NCBI GenBank assembly: GCA_036936605.1 | Contig: JAUPFV010000001.1 | Location: 77,209,910 to 77,273,909 of the forward strand | Direction of reading: 5' to 3' | From: Limnanthes douglasii subsp. nivea | Lineage: Eukaryota; Streptophyta; Magnoliopsida; Brassicales; Limnanthaceae | Length of the DNA stretch: 64,000 nucleotides | Part shown: in pieces, positions 1-9,725 of the stretch | Layout of the letters: every line of letters starts with the position of its first letter | Numbering within the stretch: position 1 is the first letter of the stretch | Program-made: the position numbers and the translations under genes | Notes under the pieces: generated by a model | Told to the model about the DNA's origin: nothing | The model's database searches: none | What the model saw: the letters and a program-made list of their open reading frames with translations, nothing else

Positions 1-1
1 T

Positions 2-747
2 GTCGAGAAAACAGAGTTGGAAGCAAGAAAGCTAAAAGATTTGAAGGCAAAAAATTATATTTTTCACGCAATTACTCAGCCCATATTAAAAAAAATTATT
101 AGCAGAGAAATTCTAAATAAATTTGGTATTCCATGAAGAAAAAATATCAAGGCTCTTTTATAGTGAAGCGTGCACAGTTTCAAGCTTTGAGAAGAGATTT
201 TGAGATTCTACAAATAAATGATAGAGAATTTGTTACCTGCTACTTTGCTAGGACTATTAAGATTAGCAACAAAATGAGATTTAATGGTGAGAAGATGGAA
301 GATGTTACCATTATGGAGAAAATATTGTGTTCATGGATACTAAAATTTGATTATATTGTGTGTTCAATTGAAGAATCAAAAAACATAGAAGCATTCTCAC
401 TTGATAAGCTACAAAGCTCATTGTTGGTCCATGAACAGAAGATAAAACGCAGTTCAACTCCAGAGAAGTAAGCTTTGAAGGCTTCTACCCATACTAATTT
501 ATCATTTTTTAGAGGAAGAGGCAGAGGTAGAGGTAGAGGTAGCGGTAGAGGAAGGGGATTCCAAGGCAATAAAGATGGAAACAAGTATTCTAAAACTAAT
601 ACTGATAATTTTTCAAACAAATACAGATGGCGAGATCAATATTTTAACAAATCTAAGGTAGAGTATTTTAGATGTCATAAATTTGGTTATTATCGTTCTA
701 AATGTTATACTAAGCTTCACAATGATAGAGAAAATGAAGAACAATAA
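2..747 (+). pseudogene. copia gag (UBN2-like) with decayed zinc knuckle
   Basis: Gag forms the virus-like particle of copia elements. The frame entering at base 2 switches near 130 to a frame that runs to 471, with a UBN2-type gag core and a segment close to the family motif LQSSLLVHEQ (about 409-441). An RG-rich basic tract follows at 510-560 (alternating Arg-Gly), then a knuckle at about 660-710. The usual CX2CX4HX4C pattern is damaged: the first Cys and the His both read Tyr, leaving C-H-K-F-G-Y-Y-R-S-K-C. At least two frame breaks (near 130 and 470). Not functional. Confidence 0.8.
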
Positions 748-794
748 AACATTTCCCAAAAATAAGGAACTATAAGATATGTTGATGATTGTTC

Positions 795-2292
795 AAGCTA
801 ATCAGGAATCTCAATTTGATGTTTGGTATGTAGATACAGGTTGCAGTAGCCACATGTGTGGAAGTAAGTTTTTCTTTTTCATATTTAAATAAAAATTTGC
901 ACTCTATAGTAGGTTTCGGTGACCGTTCCACTATGAAGTTCGTGGGAAAGGGTAATATTGAGATAAGAACCAAGAACAATTTTGTGGAAATAATATCAAA
1001 TGTTTTTTCTCTTCCTGAATGGAAAAGTAATTTGTTAATCGATGGTCAATTTCTAGAAATGGGTTATATAATCAATATTTAAAAGTGTGTTTGTGAGATT
1101 TATGATCTAACTAAAAGAGCTATGGTTGTTGTTCCAATGAGTCCAAACGTGTTGTTTCTATTAAAGATTGAAAGTGTGCAAAACTTGTATGGTAGCTAAA
1201 GTAAAATATCCTTCTTGGTTGTGACATTTCCGTTAGTCTTTCTCATATTAGTATTCCAACCCAAGTTTGTGAAGAATGTGTTGTTGGCAATCAACCTCGT
1301 TCTCAGTTTACTCAAGGCACGTCATGGCGATCAAAAATATCTTTGGAGCTAATTCATTCTAATATTTGTGGCCCGATAACATACATTTCTAACGGAGGTA
1401 AAATATACTTAATTACCTTCACTGATGATTATACTCGAAAAACTTAGGTTTATTTTTTACAGAAACAAATTAGAAGCTCGTTTTGCATTCAAAAGCTTCA
1501 AGACTCGTGTGGAATATGAAATAAGAAAGACCATCAAGACCCTTCGAACATATCATGGTGGAGAATATTACTCAACCAAATTTAAAGTTTTTGGGGGCAT
1601 TGATGGTATTCAAAGAGAGTTGACAACTACTTATACACCACAACAAAATGGTGTATCAAAGAGTAAAAATAGAAACATCCTCAATATGGTGAGAAACTTG
1701 TTGACAATAGGGAGAATTCTAAAATATTTTTGGCCCGAGGCAGTGAATTGGAGTATTCATATCTTGAACAAAAACCATACATATGTTGTTCAAAATATGA
1801 CATCGTAAGAGGTTTGGAGTGGAAGGAAACCAGCTGTAGATTATTTCAGAAATTTTGGCTGTATATCTTATAAACATATCCAAGATGAGAAAAAGAAGAA
1901 ACTTTATGATAAAGAGGAAATGTGTTTTTCTTGGTGTTTGTGAAACATCTATAGTTTATAATTTTTTTAATCAGTTAACTCATAAAATTATGGCAAGCCG
2001 AGACATTGTCTTTAATAAAGAAAACACTTGGGATTGGAATGGGAAGGAAACTACTCAAGTTCTTTTCTTTGACAACGATTCTGAAAGTGAACCAACTCCA
2101 GCAACAGAAGATAATGATGTAGCAATTCAATCTCTTCCTCTCATTCGAAAAATTCATGCATGGATGGAAAACTATGAGGTAAATAAAATTGATGATCAAG
2201 TCATTCAATTTGCTTCATTTTCATATTGTGATCCTACAACCTTTGAAATTTTTGTCAAAGAAGAAAAATTAAGGAAGGCGATGAATGATTAA
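795..2292 (+). pseudogene. copia protease and integrase remnant, catalytic residues lost
   Basis: The aspartic protease signature D-T-G is readable at about 834-842 inside VWYVDTGCSSH. The GAG-pre-integrase zinc part follows (VCEECVVGNQPRSQF near 1265-1310). The integrase core runs about 1340-1830. The residues expected to form its D-D-E triad are all changed: the family HTD-GP motif reads H-S-N-I-C-G-P, the second Asp site reads Y-H-G-G-E-Y, and the Glu in NGxxER reads Lys (NGVSKSKNR). Several stops and frame changes occur, including stops near 1445 and 1806. The rest to 2292 is the linker before reverse transcriptase. Confidence 0.8.
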
Positions 2293-3660
2293 ATTAATAC
2301 TATTGAAAAAAAATGATACTTGGGAGCTGATTGATCTTACAAGAAAACACAAAACCATTGGTGCAAAGTGCGTCTTCAAAACAAACCTAAAAGAAATGGT
2401 GAAGTTGAAAAGTATACGGTTCCTTTTGGTAGTTAAGGGATACAAGAAAGAATACGGGATTGACTATACATAAGTTTTTGCTCCTGTTGCAAGATATGAT
2501 ATAATCAGATTGGTGATCGCATTAGCGGCGCATAAATCGACGCCTATTTTCAGCTAGATGTCAAATCGGCATTTTTGCTTGGAAACTTGGAGGAACATTT
2601 ATTTTTTGAACAACCTCTTGGTCATATTAAGATTGGAAATTAGGATAAAGTGTATAGATTAAAGAAAGCGCTTTAATCTTAAAACAAGCTCTACGAGCTT
2701 GGTATAGTCGCACTAAGGCTTATTTTTTGAAAGAAGGCTATCACAATGTCCATATGAGCACACACTTTTTGTTAAGATTGGAGATAATGGGAAACTTCTC
2801 ATTATTTGCTTGTACGTAGATGATTTCATATTTACTGGAAATGATAGTGTCATGTTTAAAGAATTCAAAAAAACAATGATGATTAAATTTGAAATTTCTG
2901 ATCTTGGTATGATGCATTATTTGCTTGGCATAGAAGTAGTAGAATCAGCTGATGTGATTTTTATATCTCAAAATAAGTATGTGCAAGATGTTTTAGATAG
3001 GTTTCAAATGAATGATTATAATCATATAAGCAATTCAACTAAGTTTGGCTTAAAGCTTAACACACTTTACAAGCAAATTGTTTGCAGTTTAATGTATTTA
3101 ACTACAACAAGATCACATATAATGTATTGTGTGAGTTTTAAAATAGGTATATGGAGACGCCAGCATAAATGCATTTGTTAGCTGCCAAGAGAATCCTTCG
3201 TTATTTACAAGGAACTAGAGCTTTCGGGTAGTTGTATAAAAATGGTGAAAAATTGGAACTATTTTAGGTTTGTTGACAGTGATTATGCAGCAGATCAAGA
3301 TGATAGAAGGAGTACTTCAGGCTTTGTTTTTATGTCGGGCATTGGGACTATTTCATGGTCTTCTAAGAAGCAACAAATTGTCACATTATCAACTACAAAA
3401 GTTGAATTTATTGCTGCAACAACTTATGCTTGTCAAGCTGCCTGGTTGAGAAGAATTCTTGAAAAACTCAAGTTCAAGCAAGTGGAAGCTACTAAAGTTT
3501 TTTGTGATAACAGCTCATCAATCAATCTCTCCAAAAATATTGTGTTACAGAGAAGAAGTAAACATATTGATGTAAAATATTATTTTGTGAGAGATCTTAG
3601 TATTGATAGAACAATTAAACTGTTTTTATTGTCGAAGTGAAAACCAAGTTGCAGATATAA
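2285..3660 (+). pseudogene. copia reverse transcriptase and RNase H remnant
   Basis: The RT start is recognisable (NDTWELIDL near 2315, a GAKCVFK motif near 2360). The catalytic box reads Y-V-D-D at about 2810-2822 in CLYVDDFIFTG. RNase H begins near 3265 with DSDYAADQDDRRSTSGF, then ISWSSKKQQIV and a K-V-E-F segment where the family has S-E-[YF], and ends at RRSKHIDVKYYFVRD (about 3555-3595). Stops and frameshifts separate 2473-2810 and 3181-3242. The tail after 3640 is out of frame. Catalytic residues partly survive but the frame does not. Confidence 0.85.
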
Positions 3661-4814
3661 ACATCAAGCCATTCAAAGCTATTTAGTGGGTTAGACCAAA
3701 TTATTATGAGTATTAACTTTCATTGAAAAGATTTTACTGAATTAGACAAAAACTTTAAAATTTTCATATAAAACCTATTTAAATACCGTCTCTTTTATCA
3801 ATTCATTAATGCAAACAAGAACTAACATAAATTAGTTCTTCGTTTAGTCTATATTCGTCAATAAAATTATATGATTTACATATCTATTCATTAGGTTTAA
3901 ATATTTCGTTCGAATTCAGTTCACACCCACACTAACGGATTATTTATTATATAAATAATTATTCTGTGTAAAAATAAATAAATTATTAAAGTTATAGTTT
4001 ATTCAAGTGGTGTGAACTCAAACCATGGGACAAGAATTATTATACAGAACATACATTGTTTTATGTCATAGTTTGAAATGCTCTAGGTATCACATGTACT
4101 ATGAAAATTTCAGTCATGTCCAGATGATGAGTATCAAGATAGACCGAGAATATGCACTATTTATTATCGTTGTCTTCTTGTGCATGTGGTCTCACGTTAT
4201 TACAAAAGTAGAAATATACAAAAGACAGCGTACGCGTACTTATACAAATTTATGGAATTATCTACGGCAACTAGTCCCAGAGTTTTCGGGATTATCTAGG
4301 GCAACTAGTCCCAGATGCAGTAAGTATATATGTGCAAGGTGGGAAAGTTTTGATATCTGGGCAAAATACATAAAAAGATACGCAAAGTTCTTTTTATTAT
4401 TAAAAATATCAGATTAAATTATAATAAAATTGTTTATAAAATTATGGGATATACAACGTATTGGAAAGAGAGAAATGTATCTAAACTTTACCGATCCAAA
4501 CTTTACCGACATATAATATTTCGACTTTCATTATTATTAGTTAGTGGCTATTTTACGCTAAACAATTCATTCAATACAAAATTAAATTTTAGATAATATT
4601 TGAAATGCTCGCTCTTCAGTAACTCATCACGTAACTATTTTTTTTTCAGAATAATTCTTCTCTTATTATTTTTTTAATGTTATTTTTTAAAAAGTATGTA
4701 CCGTTTCTACAAGAGCTGTAAAAATAAGTTGAAAATTTCATCGGTTTTGTTTTTTAAAAACGAAAAAAAACTAGATTGTTTGATGATATTTTTTAAAGTT
4801 ACTATCATTATTTT
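3661..4814. other. intergenic, no gene recognised
   Basis: AT-rich sequence after the copia remnant. A 130-codon open stretch at 4025-4417 has no recognisable domain. Two imperfect 24-bp direct copies of a segment with core GGCAACTAGTCCCAG lie at about 4257-4280 and 4291-4314. A motif at about 4740-4795 recurs at 5045-5095 and 8630-8690. Confidence 0.6.
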
Positions 4815-5060
4815 TTACCAGTACTATGCGAGAGTAGACATAACTAAACAAATAAGACCATGCATAAATAAATATGTGAGACCATACATAAATAACATGA
4901 TATATCAGACATAAAAAATCATACAGCACGAATAAACACTTAAGACCATGCAAAATAAATCATGTGCGACCAAGTATAATAAATTTGAGAGACCAAACAT
5001 TATTAAATCATGCGAGACGAGACATAATAAATCATGCGAGACCATGCATTATTTTTTGAA
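4815..5060 (+). repeat. degenerate short tandem array (GAGACCA-n-ACATAAT type)
   Basis: About eight imperfect copies of a 25-30 bp unit with core GAGACCAxACATAATxAA, with drift in length and sequence. A related array of the same core stands at 63165-63790. No coding potential. The bases after it to 5458 hold nothing recognisable. Confidence 0.6.
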
Positions 5061-5458
5061 GACGAACAAAAACTAGATCCATTAATGATCTTTTTTTTCG
5101 TCAGACCCAGTAACCCTAGTCGTGCATCTTTATCATCAAGTAGTACATGTCTCGCATGTTTATTTATGCATAGTCTCGCTTGTTTACTTATGGTTGGTAC
5201 TTTCGGGTTTATTGGTTCGAATATACAGACTTTAAAATTGAAATAAAAAAGAGAAAGTAAGAAAAAAAAATTTGGTTAAAAAAGAGAGGGTTACTTGTGA
5301 TTTTTCACTCTCAAAATGATGACTCCAAAAGATTCGTACTATGGTGATGAGATACTTGACTAAGTATTTATCAGTACTTTCCCTTTGAAAAGATAAAAAA
5401 CATCACTAATTGATAGCTATTGGTTGTGAACAATATGATTGCAACATATATTTTTAAT

Positions 5459-6010
5459 TACTACTATTTGATCGCTGACGTGAATATATAATGACGGATT
5501 TACAACAAAATCTAGTTGTTGCAAATTAATTACAATTTGTCGTCATTAAAGTGATCGAGTTGAAAATGGGTAAAATCGCAGGAAATCGTTATAAATACGC
5601 AGTAATAATATTATTTTGATGTCATTGTTAATGTCAAGTTTTGTTGCAACTTATTTGACGGTCATAACTAATTTATAAATGAATATTGTTACAACAAAAT
5701 AAATATCATTGCAACATGATGAATTTCACTTCAACAAAATGAATGTTGTTGCTAATCCTAATTTCAAATCTAGTATTTGTGGTGAAAATCTATTGCTAAG
5801 TCTAATCGAAATTATAATAATAAGAAAATGTCGCAAGTTCGTGAGCAGCCCGTTGTCAAATTTAATCAAATTATAAAAATAACTATTGTAATTGTGTTAC
5901 ATATACGTTTGACGATTACATGAAATATATTTTTATTTTTTTTGCAAATTCATTACTAAATTTACATGAAATACAAAACAATGTGACAATTTCGTTGCAA
6001 AATTGTTGCA
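5459..6010. repeat. CACTA terminal and subterminal region
   Basis: The zone begins TACTACTATTTGATCG and carries many short motifs in both orientations (GTTGCAA, TTGCAAC, CGTCATT, ACAACAAAAT). CACTA subterminal regions characteristically contain such repeated short motifs, thought to bind the element's own DNA-binding protein. The first base is T rather than C, consistent with decay. From 6010 to 6390 the sequence is AT-rich with nothing recognisable. Confidence 0.5.
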
Positions 6011-6939
6011 AAACTTAAATGATATATAAAAAACTATATATGTATCAATTTATGACTTATTAAATTGAAATAAAACATATCACCAAACAAAAAATATATT
6101 ATAATATACATCAATTTATAAAAATGTTACATTTAAAATATACTGCAATCTAAAATTTTAAAAAATTGATAAAAAATTTATGTAATGTAAAACAATATTA
6201 AATATTACTAAATTTATATTGAAAAATATAAAAATGTTACAATTTGAACAATATATAATTTACATCAAGAAAAAAAACTTCTGACTAAATTTGTTATGCA
6301 CCTAATAGTCTCATTTTCTCTCTCTTATATGCGTGTACTTGAAAGAGTAAGAAATTCCAATTTAAACAAAAAAAATTAATTATCTAATTTGTGATAACAA
6401 CTAGTCTTGTTATTGGGTCGGGTTGGTTCATGTTTTAACTAGTCTGAAACCGACTCGGTAAGCTACCGGGAGCCAAACATTCTGGCTTGAGACCGGCTCA
6501 ATCAGCTATCAGACTGGTCCAGCCCGAAACGTTAAGTATAGAGAGTCAATCAATCTGGTTCGAGATCAGTAGGTTAAGCTATCAGACCGGTCCAACCCGA
6601 ACCGATAAGAAAAAATAGTCAACCATTAATAACGTAAGAACATAATAATCACAAAATAACAGTGTAACAAATAACAGTATACAAACTAAACATTTACAAA
6701 ATAAAAGTGTACAAAATAACAATATACAAACTAGACATTTACAAAATAACAGTGTATCAAAAAAACAAAATAAGACTACTACAAAATCATTTTCCTCAAT
6801 TTGTTTTCCTCCAATGTAGTTTCAACTTAATCCCGTAAAGAAAACTGATTTAGACAACAAAAAAACTTTCCCTGCTAGTAAACATCAGCACCTTGCATTG
6901 TCCTCTTGATTTTTTTGACATCAACAACATGCTAACAAA

Positions 6940-7575
6940 ATAAAAGGATCAGCATACAAAACAGCACCTTGCATTGTCTCTATAATCCCTCACTATAAAT
7001 AGCACCTTGCGTTATCTCTATACTACTACTTAGCAATATATAATTAGTACAAAACCTAACCAAAAACATTATCAAAAGACAACCCATACAGTTACGATAA
7101 AAGCCTTTTCCTCGGCTACTTAACAATATGTATTACTACTACGTAATATAAACAACACATTGCACTAACCCTTAATATAAAAAAACACCTTGCATTGTTT
7201 ATATACTACTACTTAGCAATATATAATTACTACAAAACCTAACCGAAAGCATTATCTAAAGACAGCTCATACAGTTACGACCAAAGCCTTTTCCTCAGTT
7301 ACTTAACAATATATACTACTAATACTTAATATAAACAACACCTTGCATTGTCTCGATACTACTACTTAGCAATATATAATTAGTACAAAACCTAACCAAA
7401 AACATTATCAAAACACAACCCATACAGCTATGACAAAAGTATTTTCCTCAGCTACTTCACAATATATACTACTATTACTTAATATAAACAACAATATATC
7501 AACAAAACCTTGTACAATCTCTATAAACCCTCAATATAAATAGCACTTTGCATTATCTCTATTTAAGTCGTTGAA
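6940..7575. repeat. three-to-four-copy tandem repeat, units about 150-185 bp
   Basis: The block starting CACCTTGC(A/G)TT, followed by ACTACTACTTAGCAATATA, a CAAAACCTAACC segment and a CCTTTTCCTC segment, recurs starting near 7008, 7190 and 7340, with partial copies on both sides. Spacing between equivalent points is about 183 and then about 153 bp. Non-coding. It lies in the 3' part of the hAT fragment. Confidence 0.65.
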
Positions 7576-7741
7576 TTTCCCGACGTAATATCTCCAAATG
7601 TGTACTGCATCTGAACTTCCACCTCCTCAAGCTACTAAATATTTTTACAGTATTAGAAGATATAAAAATAATGAAATAATATTAAACGGTTAATTAAATA
7701 CTTACAATAATTTGGCCTTATCTTTTTTTTAATCTGTGAAT

Positions 7742-7831
7742 TTACTTCACCCAATCACCTCGACATAGAAGCATTTCTATAGTCTCTCTTTTCATTGGTG
7801 CACATTTAGGATTAATCCCTCGTTTTCGGCA
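7742..7831 (-). pseudogene. hAT transposase C-terminal fragment
   Basis: The last 29 codons before the stop at 7742 read like the end of a hAT dimerisation domain: M-K-R-E-T-I-E-M-L-L-C-R-G-D-W matches the family pattern [LM]-x-P-E-T-[VI]-E-x-L-[LI]-C-x-x-[ND]-W. Upstream (7832-7975) the frame stays open but AT-rich and unlike the domain, perhaps intron or unrelated sequence. This is a fragment of about 30 residues from a protein normally of 600-800. It cannot act as a transposase. Confidence 0.5.
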
Positions 7832-7975
7832 CTGAAAGTTGATTTGAAAGGAACTATTGTTATATGAATAAACAATATTAGAGAAATATACTAGAGAAAA
7901 ATAATATTTTAAATTTAGATGGTAAAAAATGACATATACTAGAGAAAAACAATATTTAAGAACACTTTCATTCAT

Positions 7976-8357
7976 AATACTGATTTTTTTCCTACCATAC
8001 TTTTTATATTTTATAAATATCTTATAAGAAACAAATTTTATTTTATTTTCAAATATGTTTTATAAATAAATTGATTTTATTTCTATTTCAAATTAAAAAT
8101 ATATATCTTTTAGATAACATAATTTAATTTTATTTCCATATATTATTTACTATATTTTTTAATATAATATTTGATTTTTTTATCTTCTAATATATATATT
8201 TTAGATAATAAATTACGTTTTATGTATTTTTTGTATAAAAATATAATTTTATTTCTATTTATTTTTAAAAAATATTTTTTATATAATAAATCTAATTTTA
8301 TTTCCATATATTTTTTATAATATATTTCAAATATTGGATTTAATTTGTGATACCCTA
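7976..8357. other. AT-rich low-complexity sequence, no gene
   Basis: Repetitive TTTTATTT and ATATATTTT runs with no conserved coding signal. It separates the hAT fragment from the element starting at 8366. Confidence 0.7.
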
Positions 8358-8365
8358 TTTAAAAA

Positions 8366-9232
8366 GGGAAAATTACACATAAGGTACCTACTCAACTATT
8401 TTATTATCATCTAGTACCTAATGTTTGATCAATTATCTCTTAATACTCATCTCAACTATCTAATTACAACCTAGTACCTAACATTATTTTAATACCCTAA
8501 CTACCCTCACCCTTCATGAACAACCACGTAACCAAAATTTATATTCCGTACTTTTTCTTTTTATTTTATTTTTAAAAGATCTGTATCTTTCAAACCGGAG
8601 TTCGAAAAAAATAAATGAAAGTACCATCGCTTTTGTTTTTTTAAAATGAACAAAAATAGATACATTGATGATGTTTTTTGATTTTTTAAAATAAAATTTC
8701 ATCAGTAACAACTCTCAGGATATCCTGAGAGTTGCAAACAACTCATGATATCTTGAGAGTTGTTTAGGAAATCCTGAGTTGCAAACAATTCTCATGATAT
8801 CCTGAGAGTTGTTCAGGATATCTTGAGTTGCAAACAATTCTCATGATATCCTGGGAGTTGCTCAGGAAATCATGAGTTGCAAACAATTCTCATAATATCG
8901 AGAGAAGTTGTTCAGGAAATCCTGAGTTGCAAACAATTCTCATGATATCCTGAGAGTTGTTCAGGAAATCCTGAGTTGCAAACAACTCTGAGGATATCCT
9001 GAGAGTTACAAAAAACTCTTATGATATCTTGAGAGTTGTTCAGGAAATCCTAAGTTGCAAACAATTCTCATGATATCTTGAGAATTGCAAACTTCTCGAG
9101 GTACCAGCGGGTATATATGGTCGGGGGTATTTTTGTCCAAATTTCAATTCGAGGTACCAAGTTACATTACCCAAAAAGCGGGTACCACTGGGTAATTAAA
9201 TACTTGAGAAGGTATTTACTGGTATTTTTCTC
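8366..9232. mobile_element. non-autonomous MULE/MITE-like element (867 bp)
   Basis: The left end (GGGAAAATTACACATAAGG, then a TACCTACTCAACTATTT segment) is an imperfect inverted match to the right end read in reverse complement (GAGAAAAATACCAGTAAATA, then a CCTTCTCAAGTATTTAATTA segment). Both ends carry further GGTACC/TAGTACC motifs inside. An 8-bp direct repeat TTTAAAAA abuts both ends (8358-8365 and 9233-9240), as a target duplication would; its low complexity weakens this. There is no transposase. The interior holds an AT-rich part (8520-8700) and the minisatellite at 8708-9095. Terminal G and duplication size fit a Mutator-like class. Confidence 0.6.
8708..9095. repeat. GATATC minisatellite, unit about 50 bp
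   Basis: About eight imperfect units, each with GAGTTGCAAACAATTCTCAT, a GATATCCTGAGAGTTG part and a TTCAGGAAATCCT part. CAGGATATCCTG and AGGATATCCT are self-complementary, so each unit can form a short hairpin, and the first units differ in which half is kept. Entirely inside the element at 8366-9232. Non-coding. Confidence 0.8.
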
Positions 9233-9240
9233 TTTAAAAA

Positions 9241-9725
9241 TAATATATTAATATTTAACATTAATTTATAATTATTTTTGTTATTTGGAAACAAATAGTA
9301 AAAATGAATAAACAAAATAAACAAAATAAAAAAAACATAAAAAATGGAAGATAAAAAAAACAAATGATAATAAGGTGACTTTTTTATTCTAGCTTAGACA
9401 TATCCAAAAATATCATGTACTTTAAGACATTCAGTGGATAACATATATATATAAAAAATCGTTATTTCTTGTGTGGCAAATTCGTGGAAAAATATAAAAA
9501 TATAGAAAAAAAATTAATTTACGCATAACAAAGCCAAAAATTCTAATCCAAAAAATTAAAATAACCTACAAAATTTAGCAACAACGATAATACTAATTAA
9601 AAAATAATAAAACTAACGACAATCAAATACCATCATAAAACACCAAGTTCAACAACAGTAATGCTTTACAAACAATATCAATTTTGTTCCACAAATTCGA
9701 TATCATCTTTATCATATGAAACATG
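9241..9725. other. AT-rich, no gene recognised
   Basis: Runs of AAATAAACAAAATAAAC and similar, with nothing conserved. It probably corresponds to the 3' flank of the CACTA transposase gene on the minus strand. Confidence 0.55.

Larger units (their letters stand above)
1..3660 (+). mobile_element. Ty1/copia retrotransposon remnant (5' end outside window)
   Basis: The order gag, zinc knuckle, protease, integrase, reverse transcriptase, RNase H is the Ty1/copia order. The element is already inside gag at base 1, so its 5' LTR lies outside the window. Coding is broken by many stops and frame changes. After the RNase H region (about 3640) I see no clear polypurine tract and no recognisable 3' LTR, so the right edge is approximate. 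Its gag and integrase differ clearly from the copia elements at 15.6-27.6 kb, so it is a different lineage. An old, immobile copy. Confidence 0.9.
6390..7975 (-). mobile_element. hAT transposon 3' fragment
   Basis: A minus-strand stretch at 7742-7831 reads like the end of a hAT dimerisation domain, and its downstream side (lower coordinates) ends in a GGTCGGGTTGG motif at 6417-6427, typical of the ends of plant hAT elements. The region 6440-6610 has two copies of a CTATCAGACyGGTCCArCCCGAA block. Only the 3' end of the transposase is present; no 5' end or target duplication was identified. Confidence 0.45.

Noticed and set aside
351..620. Minus-strand open stretch with Leu-Pro repeats
   Set aside because: It is the antisense of the Arg-Gly-rich gag tract.
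4025..4417. 130-codon open stretch as a gene
   Set aside because: No domain, no codon pattern unlike its AT-rich surroundings, and no promoter or homologue that I recognise.
8708..9095. CRISPR-like array
   Set aside because: Units are contiguous and palindromic with no unique spacers, inside a plant MITE-like element.
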